This document shows, piece by piece, positions 62,925-64,000 of a DNA stretch of 64,000 nucleotides. The translations under genes and the position numbers were made by a program. The notes below the pieces were generated by a model. It was not told the origin of the DNA. It made no database searches and worked only from the letters and a program-made list of their open reading frames with translations. The stretch is from Xiphias gladius (lineage: Eukaryota > Chordata > Actinopteri > Istiophoriformes > Xiphiidae): positions 21,097,558-21,161,557 of the forward strand of contig NC_053410.1 in NCBI RefSeq assembly GCF_016859285.1. The letters are read 5' to 3'. The number at the start of each line of letters is the position of its first letter. The stretch's first letter is position 1.

Positions 62925-64000
62925 CGCACGAGACGTCGACGCGGTCGAGCGCTCGCTGAATTATGGCAAAACTTGGATCAAAGTCCGGCTTCATCGCGAG
63001 GAAGAGGAGGTATCCGATGTGTGTTAAGGCCGTGCTGCTGTACGAACGTTTATTACGAAGCACATTATGTGCTGTACGGAACTCCGCCTTAAACACGGCA
63101 CAGTCTGCTGCGTAGCGCTGAACAGCTCGTGTTCGTTTCTTCATCCAAAAAAATCTGACATTTTTTTTTTTTTTTTTTGCACTGGTCTGGCACTGGAAGT
63201 CACGCGACACATTAAGCAATCTCCTGTAATGCGATTAAAACGGATCTTTTATTATACAAATTACATTGTGAAATGATATATGTAAATACACAGTGTATGC
63301 CTTAATCGTGGAGCTGTTTTAAGTCTGCTGTGATTGAAAATCTGTTCAATTTCTCTCACACATTAAATGTCCATAGTGAGTGGCAGATAAAACACACAAA
63401 CAACGGGGTCCAAAAGCTCCGAGGCCCACTTTCCCATTCAAGTGAGCCCCACTGTACATGGAACGAAAGAGCGTAAAACATCACTGATGAAAGACGATTA
63501 GAAACTTCTCAGCAACAATCACGGTTAGAGGGCACAGACTGCTGTGCCAGTGCCAGAGTCTGCGCACCAGCAAGAGGTAGAGATGACAAACCAGAGGGAA
63601 CGAGCCACCGAAGGGTCTGATGAGCGTGAAAGTGATGTGAATCACATCCCATGGCCTATGAGGTCATCAGATCCAGATTTGTTTGAGTGACATGTTGGAC
63701 AGCGCTGGCCACCGCCACCATCAAAAATACCAAAAAGGACACTTTACATACGCATTTCCTTTCATTTGTCATCCGTGTGTATATTTAGTCCAGCTTTTGT
63801 TTGGCATGCCTTCATACATGGGCACATAAATACTGACAAGCATGCTATTGACAGTAAAAAAACTATCTGTAACTACACCATAGGTGAGCAATAGAGGACC
63901 AGTTTGACATTGACACATCAGTTGAGCACAAACATACTTTGCATACAAGCATGTCTCTCTGAACATATGATTTCTGGTGGCCAAGATATCTAACTGTATT
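62925..64000. other. ABHD12-like promoter region and flank
   Basis: The first ~150 bp upstream of the start codon are CpG-rich (GACGTCGACGCGGTCGAGCG near 62930) and probably contain the promoter. A T-run is at 63159-63178. From about 63200 to the end of the window the DNA is AT-rich and unassigned; I see no gene. Confidence 0.45.

Noticed and set aside
62896-63219. 107-aa minus-strand open frame ending in [10 protein letters not shown]
   Set aside because: Overlaps the first ABHD12-like exon in a different frame; the exon frame continues correctly into exon 2 while this one stops.

Overview
The window is a piece of a teleost fish chromosome, most likely a percomorph. The evidence is short spliced host genes with canonical GT-AG introns, proteins that read at high identity to known vertebrate families, and fish-typical dispersed repeats (a Tc1/mariner element, an L2 LINE, a PIF/Harbinger derivative, a tRNA-derived SINE). 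Coordinates below come from reading splice sites by eye. Each of the seven gene models closes in frame, which is a strong internal check.

Layout. 1-11.7 kb: no gene seen. It holds a decayed Tc1 transposon (3273-4664) and AT-rich homeodomain-core-rich stretches that look like conserved enhancers. 11.7-16.3 kb (minus): emx2, three coding exons, 247 aa, with a ~1 kb 3'UTR. 16.3-19.0 kb: CpG-rich emx2 5' flank and simple repeats. 19.0-28.0 kb (minus): eif3a, 22 coding exons, 1237 aa, including the arginine/aspartate decapeptide-repeat exon. 29.6-33.0 kb (plus): dennd10 (FAM45A), 9 exons, 351 aa, with two copies of one MITE-like repeat in its introns and an unassigned inverted-repeat element just downstream. 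34.6-37.6 kb (minus): sfxn4, 14 exons, 309 aa. 38.2-43.5 kb (plus): prdx3, 7 exons, 248 aa. 44.2-56.9 kb (minus): tm9sf3, 15 exons, 586 aa, with L2, Harbinger and hexamer-repeat insertions in introns. 58.1-62.9 kb (minus): an ABHD12-like serine hydrolase, 13 exons, 354 aa. 63-64 kb: nothing recognised.

Function. emx2 is a developmental transcription factor with a gene-poor flank, as expected of a regulatory landscape. The others are broadly expressed housekeeping genes: translation initiation (eif3a), endosomal DENN protein (dennd10), mitochondrial Fe-S/complex I support (sfxn4), mitochondrial peroxide removal (prdx3), Golgi/ER nonaspanin (tm9sf3) and a lipid hydrolase (ABHD12-like). sfxn4 and prdx3 are head to head, 521 bp between start codons, and probably share a promoter. 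The eif3a-dennd10-sfxn4-prdx3 order matches the human 10q26 block as I recall it; the tight junctions emx2/eif3a and prdx3/tm9sf3 are fish-side compaction or rearrangement.

I found no convincing new multi-gene system. The best unexplained signals are the ~35-bp inverted repeats enclosing 33055-33531, the emx2-flanking candidate enhancers, and the transposon pair inside dennd10.
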